Virus record (IMG/VR): IMGVR_UViG_3300027129_000004
Location: 24,107-88,106 of that record
Length of the DNA: 64,000 nt
From: a virus
Reading direction: 5' to 3' (one strand)
Each line of letters opens with the position of its first letter. Positions within the stretch are counted from its first letter, which is position 1. The notes under the pieces are model-generated. The model ran no database searches, was not told the DNA's origin, and was given only the letters and a program-made list of their open reading frames with translations. The position numbers and the translations under genes were made by a program. Of the stretch, positions 1-7,055 are shown in pieces.

Positions 1-2
1 TT

Positions 3-35
3 ATTCGTATTCCATTACATCGGTGTAAGAAATGA
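3..35 (+). CDS. 3' end of an upstream small gene (partial)
   Basis: One frame is open from the left edge and stops with TGA at 33-35, overlapping the next ATG (32-34) as ATGA. That junction type recurs throughout this block, so this is probably the tail of a preceding gene. Only about ten residues are visible and two other frames also close nearby, so the choice of frame rests on the overlap alone. Confidence 0.3.
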   Translation: MRIPLHRCKK

Positions 36-247
36 TACATAAATGGACTACTGGAAATCCTAAAGAAAGTGGATATTATTGTTGTTTATATTATAATATA
101 AGACCCGATGGATATTTCTACAAACACATCTATTGGTGCGAAAAGAGAAAAAACTGGATTTCTTGGAGAAATCCTTTTAGTTCTTGTTTGCATCACTTTC
201 AGGTTGTAAAGTTTGCAGAAGAAACCAGGAGTAATTTTTACCCGTGA
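32..247 (+). CDS. Small hypothetical protein, DUF551-like flavour
   Basis: This 71-aa product opens with a W-x-TGNP-x-E-x-GYY pattern and continues with aromatic-rich segments (YWCEKRKNWISW). The layout resembles the short DUF551-type proteins of phages, in which an early Trp and a Gly-Tyr-Tyr precede a strand that ends near a Trp. The resemblance is by eye and weak. No catalytic motif is visible. It is the first complete gene of the dense small-ORF block, starts at an ATG overlapping the previous stop, and is followed by an 18-bp gap to the next gene. Confidence 0.6.
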   Translation: MIHKWTTGNPKESGYYCCLYYNIRPDGYFYKHIYWCEKRKNWISWRNPFSSCLHHFQVVKFAEETRSNFYP

Positions 248-265
248 ATATATGGAGAATGAGAA

Positions 266-637
266 ATGACTAATCCCTTAATTCAAAAATATTATGAGAT
301 TTATCCAGAAAAGAAAGAAGAACCAAAGAAAGAAGAATCAAAGAAAGAGGAGTATGAACTTACACTTGAATTTTTTGAGGAACTAAAAAAACTAAATTCA
401 ACTAATATTTCAGTCGCATCCAATCTCACAACTCCATCAGTAGCAACATCAAACACAGGTATTACAAAAATCAAATCCTACGACAAATACAGTGGGAATG
501 ATGCTTTCTTAGAATTGGCAGAAAAAGTAAAGAATGGAACCGCACAAGTAAAATGTGTATCTTTAGAGGTTGATGCTATTGGATGTTTCAGTTGTGGTAA
601 AAGAATAACCTTTGAGGTTTATGATTATGAACCTTGA
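266..637 (+). CDS. Hypothetical protein with Lys/Glu-rich segment
   Basis: The 123-aa product has a charged stretch near residues 14-30 with KKEE repeats, a Ser/Thr-rich middle, and a C-terminal part containing a CFSCG pair of cysteines that could bind metal or form a disulfide. I do not recognise the family. The start follows a purine-rich GGAGAATGAGAA region. Its 3' end overlaps the small ORF at 627 by 11 bp. Position in the early small-gene block suggests an accessory role. Confidence 0.65.
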   Translation: MTNPLIQKYYEIYPEKKEEPKKEESKKEEYELTLEFFEELKKLNSTNISVASNLTTPSVATSNTGITKIKSYDKYSGNDAFLELAEKVKNGTAQVKCVSLEVDAIGCFSCGKRITFEVYDYEP

Positions 638-719
638 AGAACTCCAAAAGTTCTTGGATGATAATAAAATCACACTTGAAGAGTATATGAGAGCAAATAT
701 GATTCTGATGAAGAGATGA
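627..719 (+). pseudogene. Frameshifted, truncated copy of the gene at 1003
   Basis: The 30-codon reading frame matches the start of the gene at 1003: both encode ELQKFLDDN-x-IT-x-EEYMRANMI. Right after that the two DNA copies differ by one base (GATTCTGATGAAG here, GATTACTGATGAAG at 1003). The missing A moves this copy into a frame that ends six codons later. Restoring the base would extend it only to about MITDEEMNFMVF, so it is also diverged downstream. It may still be translated as a 30-residue peptide because it overlaps the upstream stop in a coupled arrangement. Confidence 0.6.
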
Positions 720-748
720 ATTTTATGGTATTTTGAATAGAGGTTATT

Positions 749-1006
749 ATGACTAAACTTGAACTTACACAAGAACAAAGAGAATTTCTTGAAAATGAAT
801 TCAAGAGCATTCCTCAAGATATTGTAAAAGAAAATCAAACATTCACTACAATAGAGGGTATTGAAAACCAATTGAAAAAAACTGAAGAACAGATTGAATT
901 GGAAAATCCACAGTATCAAGATATTAGTGGTGTTATGACTTTTTATGGGTGTATGAGGAATGGAAAGTATAGTGTAAATAGATTTTTTGTACCTATAACA
1001 AAATGA
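749..1006 (+). CDS. Hypothetical acidic, helical protein
   Basis: This 85-aa protein has a Glu/Gln-rich, probably helical N-terminal two thirds (QEQREFLENEF, NQLKKTEEQIELEN) and a short C-terminal tail with aromatic residues. No family is recognised. The ATG follows GAGGTTATT, a plausible Shine-Dalgarno site. The stop overlaps the next ATG as ATGA, indicating coupling to the gene at 1003. Confidence 0.65.
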   Translation: MTKLELTQEQREFLENEFKSIPQDIVKENQTFTTIEGIENQLKKTEEQIELENPQYQDISGVMTFYGCMRNGKYSVNRFFVPITK

Positions 1007-1161
1007 CTGATGAAGTAAAAGAACTCCAAAAGTTCTTGGATGATAATAACATCACCTTTGAAGAGTATATGAGAGCAAATATGATTACTGATGAAGAACG
1101 GAAATATCTTGATAAGATATGGATGGATGCGATTTATAAGAACTTGGGTGAGAACACTTGA
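1003..1161 (+). CDS. Small hypothetical protein (intact member of a duplicated pair)
   Basis: This 52-aa protein shares its first half with the broken copy at 627-719 and continues with DEERKYLDKIWMDAIYKNL, probably a helix. Function is unknown. The start overlaps the preceding stop (ATGA), and the stop lies at the edge of the promoter cassette that begins at 1160, so this is the last gene of the first operon. Too short for the usual gene-calling cutoffs, but the duplication supports it as a real gene. Confidence 0.6.
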   Translation: MTDEVKELQKFLDDNNITFEEYMRANMITDEERKYLDKIWMDAIYKNLGENT

Positions 1162-1219
1162 AGAACTGGCACAGGGGATTCTCTGGATGCCTCTTTAGGT
1201 GGTATGATAGTCTCATACG
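1160..1219 (+). promoter_or_regulatory. Early promoter cassette 1 (-10 TATGAT)
   Basis: The cassette starts with a GAACTGGCACAGG box, then GGATTCTCTGG, and has a -10 TATGAT at 1203-1208. It is followed by AGTCTCATAC, a tail shared with the cassettes at 5288, 7568 and 9491. GTATGA and TCATAC around the -10 form a 6-bp inverted repeat. The near twin is the cassette at 5757. It would drive the operon starting at 1231. Confidence 0.65.
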
Positions 1220-1230
1220 CAACCAAACCG

Positions 1231-1404
1231 ATGGACTACGAAACTCACATCGACATCCACCAGTATTTCCCTGATGATAGATTTTATTACAAACTCAAAG
1301 TCACAGATGTAATGAATATGGATTACTACTATGAGGGTAGTGCTAAAACTCTTGATGATGTTATGGATTGTATCAAACTTCACCTCAAACAACACCAGAA
1401 CTGA
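1231..1404 (+). CDS. Small hypothetical protein
   Basis: I place the start at the ATG at 1231 (57 aa) because the longer in-frame reading would begin inside the -10 box of the cassette just upstream. The product is acidic and aromatic (DIHQYFPDDRFYYKLKVTDV), likely a small alpha/beta fold, with no recognisable motif. It is the first gene behind this promoter; the next gene starts one base after its stop. Confidence 0.65.
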   Translation: MDYETHIDIHQYFPDDRFYYKLKVTDVMNMDYYYEGSAKTLDDVMDCIKLHLKQHQN

Positions 1405-1405
1405 A

Positions 1406-1570
1406 ATGACTGAACAACCAAAACTCTACGAAATGAGTGTAGAAGAAGTCAAAGAGTATCTAAAAACTCAATCAAAACCACAAAGTTCTTATCAACCAGA
1501 AAAGAAAAAGAAACCAGAAGAACCACCTCAATACTTTTACGACATTTCTACAAATCTTTTTGTTGGATGA
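1406..1570 (+). CDS. Small Pro/Lys-rich hypothetical protein
   Basis: This 54-aa product has a helical start (YEMSVEEVKEYL), then a low-complexity PEKKKKPEEPPQ linker and an aromatic end. It starts at GAACTGAAATGACT, a junction sequence reused at 1901, 2219 and 2423, in which the upstream stop and downstream ATG nearly coincide. It overlaps the next gene by 4 bp. Function unknown. Confidence 0.6.
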   Translation: MTEQPKLYEMSVEEVKEYLKTQSKPQSSYQPEKKKKPEEPPQYFYDISTNLFVG

Positions 1571-1896
1571 TTGACCTTTCACAACTGACCGAAGAACAAC
1601 TCAACGAACTTCAACTTCAAATCCAAAAGCATAAGGAACAACAGAAGACAAAGGATGCTCTGGAAAATCTACAAGGTTATAAAGTAACTTTTTATATTAG
1701 GTTTGACCCTGAAAAGCATAAGAATCATGATATGCTTACAAATGATGGAGAACTTGACCCGAACATTTTTGCTGATTATCTGTGTGATAATCTTGTTACA
1801 GACCTGATTAGGGATTTTGAATTGTATGGTTATGAGGATGTGAATTATCCTACTGTGGAAGTAGCAACAAAACAAGAAATTGAAGAGAAATTTTGA
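1567..1896 (+). CDS. Hypothetical protein
   Basis: The 109-aa protein has an N-terminal amphipathic helix rich in Gln/Glu/Lys (about residues 5-30) followed by an alpha/beta region with YKVTFYIRFDPEKH and an acidic C-terminus. No known family was recognised. The 4-bp overlap with the preceding gene and the 9-bp gap to the next place it in the same coupled operon. Confidence 0.7.
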   Translation: MIDLSQLTEEQLNELQLQIQKHKEQQKTKDALENLQGYKVTFYIRFDPEKHKNHDMLTNDGELDPNIFADYLCDNLVTDLIRDFELYGYEDVNYPTVEVATKQEIEEKF

Positions 1897-1905
1897 GGAA
1901 CTGAA

Positions 1906-2229
1906 ATGACTGCCTTCACTTACAAAGGATACGGACGCATCTACACTAATCCAGAGAATATTCAAGATGTAGAACAAATCATTCAAGAACTTGATGAGTT
2001 TGAGTGGGGTTATTATACAGGAGGACTTGTAGCATCTTGGGATATGTATCCAAATGTTGAGTATGTTGGTAAGTTTGAACTGAATGAAGAAAAGTTCAAA
2101 CAAATCTGTAAAGAACGAAACATTCCTGTTTTTGTCTTTAATGCTTATGATAATGATTATCCTCGTGGTTATGTCAAAACTTTGAATAAAGAAGAAATCA
2201 AAACACTTTCTTATGGAGAACTGAAATGA
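1906..2229 (+). CDS. Hypothetical protein
   Basis: This 107-aa protein has a mixed alpha/beta pattern with a GYGRIYTNPENIQDVEQII opening that resembles many small ferredoxin-like folds, but no motif identifies it. Start is at the reused ACTGAAATGACT junction. The last codon region overlaps the next start by 4 bp. Ordinary codon use for this block. Confidence 0.7.
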   Translation: MTAFTYKGYGRIYTNPENIQDVEQIIQELDEFEWGYYTGGLVASWDMYPNVEYVGKFELNEEKFKQICKERNIPVFVFNAYDNDYPRGYVKTLNKEEIKTLSYGELK

Positions 2230-2432
2230 CTACGCAAATCACCAAAGAACAACTGAATCAACTTTGGAATGCGATTGAATACACACGGGGAACGATTGGA
2301 AATGGTTGTGTAATTGAAAGTACGGAAAAACCTGATTGGGTGCTCATTCATAAAGATAGGGCACATCAATCCAGAGAGTTTCTAAATCAAGCAAAAGACC
2401 TTGTAAATCAACTCAAAGCACAACTGAAATGA
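2226..2432 (+). CDS. Small hypothetical protein
   Basis: The 68-aa product begins with MTTQITKEQLNQLW and ends in a Gln/Lys helix (AKDLVNQLKAQLK). It contains a central short beta-like segment with a single Cys. No family is recognised. It overlaps its neighbours by 4 bp on each side, so translation is probably coupled across 1906-2656. Confidence 0.65.
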   Translation: MTTQITKEQLNQLWNAIEYTRGTIGNGCVIESTEKPDWVLIHKDRAHQSREFLNQAKDLVNQLKAQLK

Positions 2433-2656
2433 CTAACGAAGAAAAACTCAATCTTCTCCTCAAGGTTCTCAAAGAAGTAGCAGAGGTAAAACACTGCTAT
2501 GAAGGTCTATTTGGAGATGATTATACTCCAAGTGCTGGTAGTTATGATGATGCCTTTGAAGATGGTTGTGCTTATGGTGAGATTACCTTTGCCCGCACTA
2601 TGTTAGAATGTATTGGTGAAAAGTTTGAGTATCCTTGTATGAAAGAAAATGACTGA
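2429..2656 (+). CDS. Small hypothetical protein
   Basis: The 75-aa product has an N-terminal helix (EEKLNLLLKVLKEVAEVKH) and an acidic loop with GDDYTPSAGSYDDAFEDGCAYGE, the type of DAFEDGxxYGE segment that recurs in small phage proteins of unknown role. It overlaps the upstream gene by 4 bp and the downstream gene by 8 bp. Confidence 0.65.
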   Translation: MTNEEKLNLLLKVLKEVAEVKHCYEGLFGDDYTPSAGSYDDAFEDGCAYGEITFARTMLECIGEKFEYPCMKEND

Positions 2657-2831
2657 ACGAGTAAAATTCACACACATCACACGAGTGATTGGACCAAAAT
2701 CAGGTATTCATTATTTGGATGCTATTGATGAGAATGGACAACACTGGACTGCTGAAATGTCTCACGGTGTAGAACCTTGGATTGTTTATACTTCTAATTG
2801 GAAAAAAGACCCACAACAACCTTATGACTAA
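2649..2831 (+). CDS. Small hypothetical protein
   Basis: This 60-aa product is beta-rich (VKFTHITRVIG, IHYLDAIDENGQHWTAEM) and ends in a Pro/Trp segment. The fold suggests a small beta-barrel, but there is no diagnostic motif. It overlaps both neighbours by 8 bp. Confidence 0.65.
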   Translation: MTERVKFTHITRVIGPKSGIHYLDAIDENGQHWTAEMSHGVEPWIVYTSNWKKDPQQPYD

Positions 2832-3075
2832 ACATCCTACGAACGATTGGAACTTTCACGATGACGCAGAGGATGCCTTTGTAAAGTGGTTTAATGACTT
2901 TTATAGTCCTTATACTTTTCGTAGTGAGTGGTTTTATGGGGACTGTAAAGTAGAAGACGAAAAGACCCGTGAGGACATTATGTATGGTTGGATACACGCA
3001 TCTTTTGTTGCTGGTTGGGAAGCAGCAAACTATGCTAAACTGGAGGAGGAAGTAGGACTTACTGATAATGAGTGA
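2824..3075 (+). CDS. Conserved-type cyanophage hypothetical protein (YTFRSEWFYGD)
   Basis: I choose the ATG at 2824 (83 aa), which overlaps the preceding stop; an in-frame upstream ATG at 2782 would lie deep in the previous gene. The FVKWFNDFY, YTFRSEWFYGD and MYGWIHASFVAGWEAA segments form a pattern I associate with small conserved proteins of T4-like cyanophages, by memory rather than by search. Role unknown. It overlaps the gene at 3068 by 8 bp. Confidence 0.7.
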   Translation: MTKHPTNDWNFHDDAEDAFVKWFNDFYSPYTFRSEWFYGDCKVEDEKTREDIMYGWIHASFVAGWEAANYAKLEEEVGLTDNE

Positions 3076-3610
3076 TATAATCTACTACAAAAATGGTGAG
3101 GAAACATTTCGTATTTCTCCTTCAACTGTTGGAACCAAATGCCCTGAAACTAAACTTGAAATCAAAATGATTGAACAAAAATTCACACTTGAACTCACAC
3201 TTGACGAACTTCACATGCTTGATAAGTATGTTGAATATTGTGAAGAAACAAAAGAGTTTTTTGAAAAACTTAAGAATGCTTATCCTAAACCAAAATCACC
3301 AATAGAAGAAGCATATAAGGACTGGTGTGGTGAGTATCCATTAGGTTCTCCAAGTGAAGACGCAAGGTGGGGTGCTTTTTTAGCAGGTTATCGAGTAACA
3401 CAACCAAAAGCAGTTCCAGTTGATGACCCTCCCGAATATGATGAAATTGAACACGATATTAGTGAAAATGTAGAAAATAAAACAATCCGTCAGGTGATAG
3501 ACCGATGGTGGATGGATACATTCACATCTAAAAATATGTGGTCTGTTAATGAATGTATTGATGACCTTGCTGACCAAATTCAATTTTGGATTTTGAGGAA
3601 TAAGAAATGA
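3068..3610 (+). CDS. Hypothetical protein, founder of a local paralogue family
   Basis: The 180-aa protein has three parts: an N-terminal strand region (YYKNGEETFRISP, GTKCPETKLEIK), a middle PIEEAYKDWCGEYP...GAFLAGY segment, and a C-terminal segment VIDRWWMDTFTSKNMWSVNECIDDLADQI. The N-terminal part recurs in the truncated gene at 8055. The middle and C-terminal parts recur in the gene at 3607 (AYRDAYGHYP...AFQKGYEAAQPK; KWWTTCYSKHWTIDECTADL). The WW and NEC/DEC positions are conserved between copies. Function unknown. Confidence 0.7.
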   Translation: MSDIIYYKNGEETFRISPSTVGTKCPETKLEIKMIEQKFTLELTLDELHMLDKYVEYCEETKEFFEKLKNAYPKPKSPIEEAYKDWCGEYPLGSPSEDARWGAFLAGYRVTQPKAVPVDDPPEYDEIEHDISENVENKTIRQVIDRWWMDTFTSKNMWSVNECIDDLADQIQFWILRNKK

Positions 3611-4422
3611 CTAACCCAATTGAAGAACTAAAAGAAAAAATTGCTACGATGCAACATAACCTCAAAGTATTGGAGCAACTTGAAGCAAGCACAACAGATG
3701 TAGAAAAGGCATACAGGGATGCCTACGGACATTATCCAGAAACAAGTAGTTTTGCTGTAAGTGATTGGGATGTTATAAGTTGGGAAGCATTCCAGAAGGG
3801 TTATGAGGCAGCACAACCAAAAGAAGTTTCAGTAGAAGAACAAACAAAACCGATGGAGGAAGTTGTGGATAGGTTGGAGAACAAATGGAATTCTGCAGCA
3901 GAGAATTCTGCAGCAGAGAATTCTGCTTATTATATTACTGATGAAGTAGTTGATAGGTTGATAAAACAACAACAAGCACAAAAACTCTACAATAGATTGT
4001 ATGATGAACCAGAGCATTATGATGAAGTGGAGTGGGATGAGAAGGATAATCCAAAACCTATGAATGAGGTTCTGGATAGGTTGGAGAATAAGTGGAATTC
4101 TGCGACAGAGAATTCTGCTTCTTATATTACTGATGAAGTTGTGAATAGAATGTTGAAGAAGTGGGAGGAAAATCCACCAGAGTTCTTGAAGTTTGAGTTG
4201 GGGGAAACCCTAGAAACCCGAATTTATAAGTGGTGGACTACTTGCTATAGCAAACACTGGACTATTGATGAGTGTACTGCAGATTTACTGGATATTGTAG
4301 AATTATTTCTTCCACGAGAACAATCGGCAGAGGGGTCTCAAAATATCAATACCGAAGTTGCTGTAGAAGCACATAATGAACTTTTGCAGAAAATCAAATC
4401 AAAATTGAGGAATAAGAAATGA
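3607..4422 (+). CDS. Hypothetical protein with internal duplication
   Basis: The 271-aa protein is a paralogue of the upstream gene with an expanded middle. A segment of the form P-M-x-E-V-x-DRLENKWNSA-x-ENSA...YITDEVV-x-R occurs twice (about residues 80-118 and 151-182). Inside the first copy the SAAENSAAEN stretch is itself a small tandem repeat. EWDEKDNP, AQKLYNRL and EGSQNINTE segments recur in the gene at 6347. The repeats suggest growth by slippage or recombination. It overlaps the gene at 4419 by 4 bp. Function unknown. Confidence 0.7.
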   Translation: MTNPIEELKEKIATMQHNLKVLEQLEASTTDVEKAYRDAYGHYPETSSFAVSDWDVISWEAFQKGYEAAQPKEVSVEEQTKPMEEVVDRLENKWNSAAENSAAENSAYYITDEVVDRLIKQQQAQKLYNRLYDEPEHYDEVEWDEKDNPKPMNEVLDRLENKWNSATENSASYITDEVVNRMLKKWEENPPEFLKFELGETLETRIYKWWTTCYSKHWTIDECTADLLDIVELFLPREQSAEGSQNINTEVAVEAHNELLQKIKSKLRNKK

Positions 4423-4619
4423 AACTCCACGAACGACTTACGGAATGGTATTATACTCACGATGCCGTTCAATCTGGTGATGTAATCGCAAATGAGATTG
4501 TGAATGTTGTGAAAGAATGGTTGAAAAATTACCATAAAGAAGACAACAACAAATACGATTTTGACTATTTCAGTGGATGGGCAGATTGTATTGATATTTT
4601 AGAGAGAGATTTGAGATGA
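4419..4619 (+). CDS. Small hypothetical protein
   Basis: This 66-aa product is helical and aromatic-rich (LTEWYYTHDAV, IVNVVKEWLKNYHKE, YFSGWADCIDILERDL). It overlaps both neighbours by 4 bp. No family is recognised. The YFSGWADCIDIL end resembles short helical domains in other proteins of the block. Confidence 0.65.
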   Translation: MKLHERLTEWYYTHDAVQSGDVIANEIVNVVKEWLKNYHKEDNNKYDFDYFSGWADCIDILERDLR

Positions 4620-4843
4620 GATACAATCCAGCAGATTGGGATACTTATACTCAAAAACAAAGAAAAGAGTGGCATTACAAACCATATGAAGAACAACGAG
4701 AGATTATAAATCAATCATATCTCTCAATTATTACTGATGAGAATGGAAATCTTGATGCTTTGAAAATCCTTGAGATTATTATGGATTTACAAGACCGAGT
4801 AGAAGACCTTGAAACAGAATGTGTGAGGAAGGATTATTTCTAA
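4616..4843 (+). CDS. Small hypothetical protein
   Basis: The 75-aa product ends in a probable coiled coil (LKILEIIMDLQDRVEDLE). Its C-terminal half is like those of the genes at 5902 and 6873, where an ENGN/DAL-type loop precedes a helix ending in a D-R-x-E-x-L pattern, so it may be a distant relative. Stop TAA overlaps the next ATG (TAATG). Confidence 0.65.
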   Translation: MRYNPADWDTYTQKQRKEWHYKPYEEQREIINQSYLSIITDENGNLDALKILEIIMDLQDRVEDLETECVRKDYF

Positions 4844-4992
4844 TGACCGAACAATACGGGAATCTTCCTGATGGTTTCTTTCTTTCTGAAAAGGGGATTG
4901 AAGACTTGAGAAACTCTAAAAAAGAATTGACGACTTATGGTAGAGAGAAACTGAGAGAACTTATTGAAAAGCAGAAGAAAGAGGACACCTGA
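4843..4992 (+). CDS. Small hypothetical protein, copy A of a recent duplicate
   Basis: The 49-aa product (MTEQYGNLPDGFFL, then a charged helix with KKELTTYGREKLRELIEKQ) is almost identical, at DNA and protein level, to the gene at 7418. Differences cluster at codons 15-18 (SEKG versus YERE). The duplication extends through the stop codon and into GACACCTGAC. Function unknown; the recent duplication supports it as a real gene despite its length. Confidence 0.7.
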   Translation: MTEQYGNLPDGFFLSEKGIEDLRNSKKELTTYGREKLRELIEKQKKEDT

Positions 4993-5016
4993 CGAACGTA
5001 TTAAAGGCAAACTGTA

Positions 5017-5268
5017 ATGTACAAAATTCTTTTACTGGAAGGACCTGATGGTAATAGGTATAAGGGAACTCTCTTACATACAGGCATTTGGTCCGTAGAA
5101 AAATTTGCAAATTTGAGATCATCTGTCTGGTGGGACACCGAAAAACAAGGTTATTGGGGGAGTAATATTTCTTACACTGACGAAGAGTTAAAAGAAACAT
5201 TCGTTATTTTAGCAGAAAGTGAAACCTATATTCATCCGTCCAACTTCATTATTCACGATGGACGATGA
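5017..5268 (+). CDS. Small hypothetical protein
   Basis: The 83-aa product is beta-rich with several Trp (GIWSVEKF, SSVWWDTEKQGYWG). It contains LLLEGPDGNRYKGTL, which looks superficially like a nucleotide-kinase GPDG opening but lacks a P-loop Lys-Ser/Thr, so I do not assign one. It sits between the duplicated gene at 4843 and a promoter cassette, an insertion relative to the arrangement at 7418-7568. Confidence 0.65.
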   Translation: MYKILLLEGPDGNRYKGTLLHTGIWSVEKFANLRSSVWWDTEKQGYWGSNISYTDEELKETFVILAESETYIHPSNFIIHDGR

Positions 5269-5287
5269 AAAACTCTTGGATCTGTAG

Positions 5288-5356
5288 GACACCTGACGAA
5301 CTGGCACAAGATCCCTCCACAGGGGCACCAGATGCCCTATAATAGTCTCATACACA
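5288..5356 (+). promoter_or_regulatory. Early promoter cassette 2 (-10 TATAAT)
   Basis: GGACACCTGACGAACTGGCACA is followed by CTCCAC (5315-5320), a 17-nt spacer containing GGGGCACCAGATGCCC, then TATAAT at 5338-5343 and AGTCTCATACACA. The cassette at 7568 is nearly identical over its whole length. The CTCCAC hexamer sits at the -35 distance but is far from TTGACA. It would drive the gene at 5367. Confidence 0.75.
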
Positions 5357-5366
5357 CAGAACCCTG

Positions 5367-5756
5367 ATGAAACCCTTTGATTACTACTCCAAACCCCAAA
5401 CTGTTTATCCCAACAAAAAGGATTACATCACCTCTTATGTTTATGATAAGGGTGTAGTTCTTTGGTCTGGTCCTACTTGGGAAAAGGATAAAGCAGAACT
5501 AAAAGAAGAATATCCTAATGCTCTCATTCAAGAAATTTTGGATGAGGACGCATACAAGGCACAACGCAAAAAATATACTGATGAAGAGTTTAATCTTCAA
5601 GTACAGTTCCAGAATGATTTGTTTGAAGATTATGGTGTGACTGATAATCCTAAAAGGTTCATGTGTTTTGACCTTGCTTGGGAACAGGGACACGCTTATG
5701 GTCTTGAAGAAGTGTATAATAAGTTTGATGACTTGGTGGAACTTATTAAGGATTGA
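5367..5756 (+). CDS. Conserved-type hypothetical protein
   Basis: This 129-aa protein starts with MKPFDYYSKPQ and has a central DEDAYKAQRKKYTDEEF segment and a C-terminal WEQGHAYGLEEVYNKFDDLVELI, a GHAYG-x-EEV motif that recurs in short phage proteins of this type. It is the only gene between two promoter cassettes, so it is a single-gene transcription unit. Function unknown. Confidence 0.7.
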   Translation: MKPFDYYSKPQTVYPNKKDYITSYVYDKGVVLWSGPTWEKDKAELKEEYPNALIQEILDEDAYKAQRKKYTDEEFNLQVQFQNDLFEDYGVTDNPKRFMCFDLAWEQGHAYGLEEVYNKFDDLVELIKD

Positions 5757-5827
5757 GGACACTTGATGAACTGGCACAGGGGATTCTCTGGGTGCCTCTG
5801 GATGGTGTATAATACTCCTATACACCC
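5757..5827 (+). promoter_or_regulatory. Early promoter cassette 3 (-10 TATAAT in an inverted repeat)
   Basis: GAGGACACTTGATGAACTGGCACAGG and GGATTCTCTGG match cassette 1. The -10 TATAAT (5808-5813) lies inside a perfect 8-bp inverted repeat GGTGTATA/TATACACC (5804-5811 and 5819-5826). The symmetric arms over the start site could act as an operator or put a stem-loop at the extreme 5' end of the transcript. Confidence 0.7.
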
Positions 5828-5901
5828 AGAGAATGTGAGTATTCTCATATCACACAAGAACTCATCACCCAAACCGCAGAGGACATTCTATCTTTTTACA
5901 A

Positions 5902-6081
5902 ATGACTGAACGCAACTTCAAGAAAGAACTCTCTCACTCTGTTTATTATGATATGGAGGATGGGAATGATACTGAAACCATTTGTTATCCTTCCTTGATT
6001 TCTATTATCACAGAGTTGTGTGATAGAATTGAACAACTTGAAAAATCTCAACATACACACTCGGAAATGAACAATGACTGA
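5902..6081 (+). CDS. Small hypothetical protein, paralogue of the gene at 6873
   Basis: The 59-aa product begins MTERNFKKELSHSVYYDMEDG and has a C-terminal helix IITELCDRIEQLEKS. The gene at 6873 shares MTERN-x-K, YYxDMEDG-x-x-TETI and the same helix position. The 75 bp before it follow cassette 3 and contain no other gene. Overlap with the gene at 6074 is 8 bp. Confidence 0.65.
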   Translation: MTERNFKKELSHSVYYDMEDGNDTETICYPSLISIITELCDRIEQLEKSQHTHSEMNND

Positions 6082-6241
6082 AAACAAACTGAAAATTGAA
6101 CAAGAAGTGATTGATGACCTCTATTTTCAAATGAATGTCAATAAACCAAAAAAAAGATCCCAACAATTACTTGAAGAAGGTCTAATCAAAAAGGCATATT
6201 TGATGGGGTATTATGAATGTGAATGTAAGAACCAAAAATGA
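6074..6241 (+). CDS. Small hypothetical protein
   Basis: The 55-aa product is largely helical (KIEQEVIDDLYFQMN; EEGLIKKAYLMGYYECEC) with three Cys near its end. It overlaps the previous gene by 8 bp and the next by 4 bp. No family recognised. Confidence 0.6.
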   Translation: MTENKLKIEQEVIDDLYFQMNVNKPKKRSQQLLEEGLIKKAYLMGYYECECKNQK

Positions 6242-6375
6242 AACACTCACCATACACACTTGGAATAATCACGGGATTTTGTATTGCTGCTCTGTATTTT
6301 ATGGCACCTGGTATCTTTGAGAGTTTCAAACAACCAGAAGCAAGTTATGAAACAAATAGAAGAGTATCCTTATAA
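6238..6375 (+). CDS. Small single-span membrane protein
   Basis: The 45-aa product has one hydrophobic segment (about residues 8-26, LGIITGFCIAALYFMAPGIF) preceded by a short polar N-terminus with Lys and His and followed by a polar tail. That is a typical small phage membrane protein. It overlaps the gene at 6347 by 29 bp in another frame, so translation may be coupled. Function unknown. Confidence 0.55.
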   Translation: MKHSPYTLGIITGFCIAALYFMAPGIFESFKQPEASYETNRRVSL

Positions 6376-6685
6376 AAAATATACACCAGATGAAGTTGCT
6401 GATGAAGTAGAGTGGGATGAGAAAGATAATCCTGCTTCAATTGGATTCAAAATTGCCGATGAAGTTGTGAATAGGTTGGTGAAAAAACACCAAGCACAAA
6501 AACTTTTTAATAGATTGGTAGATGAACTTGGTTTCGAGTTTGATACTTGTAATGATATTGTAGATTTGGTGGAAGACTGGATTTTAGAAGAACAAAGTGC
6601 TTCTGGTTCGCAGAATGTGAATACTGAATTGCTTGTTGAGGGATTTAATGACGCAATACGCAAAATGAAAGAGATGTTGCGATGA
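6347..6685 (+). CDS. Hypothetical protein, paralogue of the gene at 3607
   Basis: I start this at the ATG at 6347 (112 aa); the longer frame would run through the membrane protein gene upstream. Segments DEVEWDEKDNP, DEVVNRLVKKHQAQKLFNRL and EEQSASGSQNVNTE match those of the 3607 product in the same order, while the duplicated ENKWNSA part is absent. It is therefore a shortened paralogue. It ends six bases before the next gene. Function unknown. Confidence 0.7.
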   Translation: MKQIEEYPYKKYTPDEVADEVEWDEKDNPASIGFKIADEVVNRLVKKHQAQKLFNRLVDELGFEFDTCNDIVDLVEDWILEEQSASGSQNVNTELLVEGFNDAIRKMKEMLR

Positions 6686-6691
6686 CTGAAA

Positions 6692-6880
6692 ATGACTAAA
6701 AAGAAAGACACTTGGAAAAAGTGGAACATCTATACCTCAATCCATCTCTTTGAGTATTGTGTGTATAGTTGGAGAAATCATATGTGGAACCATCTTGATG
6801 GATATCCAAATGAAGAGAGAATGAGAAACCTATTCTGGTATTATTTGAACTACGGACACGCAAACACTTATTATGACTGA
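6692..6880 (+). CDS. Small aromatic-rich hypothetical protein
   Basis: The 62-aa product is rich in Trp, Tyr and His (WKKWNIYTSIHLFEYCVYSW, LFWYYLNYGHANTYYD). The start is the ATG after GACTGAAA, in preference to a five-codon ORF at 6682. Overlap with the next gene is 8 bp. No family recognised. Confidence 0.6.
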   Translation: MTKKKDTWKKWNIYTSIHLFEYCVYSWRNHMWNHLDGYPNEERMRNLFWYYLNYGHANTYYD

Positions 6881-7055
6881 ACGAAACCTAAAACAACAAC
6901 TCCAGTATTCCTACTATGAGGATATGGAGGATGGTAGAACAACTGAAACGATTGATTATGATGCCTTGATTGAAATTATTGATGATTTGTATGATAAAAT
7001 TGAAACACTTCAAAGGGATAATGAATTCCTGAAATCTTATGCTTGGGAACAATGA
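6873..7055 (+). CDS. Small hypothetical protein, paralogue of the gene at 5902
   Basis: The 60-aa product shares MTERN-x-K-x-x-L and the YYEDMEDG...TETIDY core with the 5902 product and ends in a coiled-coil-like helix (IIDDLYDKIETLQRDNEFL). It overlaps both neighbours (8 bp and 4 bp). Two copies about 1 kb apart point to duplication within this block. Confidence 0.65.
   Translation: MTERNLKQQLQYSYYEDMEDGRTTETIDYDALIEIIDDLYDKIETLQRDNEFLKSYAWEQ

Noticed and set aside
5017-5060. LLLEGPDGNRYKG as a nucleotide-kinase P-loop
   Set aside because: The Gly-Lys-Ser/Thr of a P-loop is missing, and the 83-aa protein is too short.
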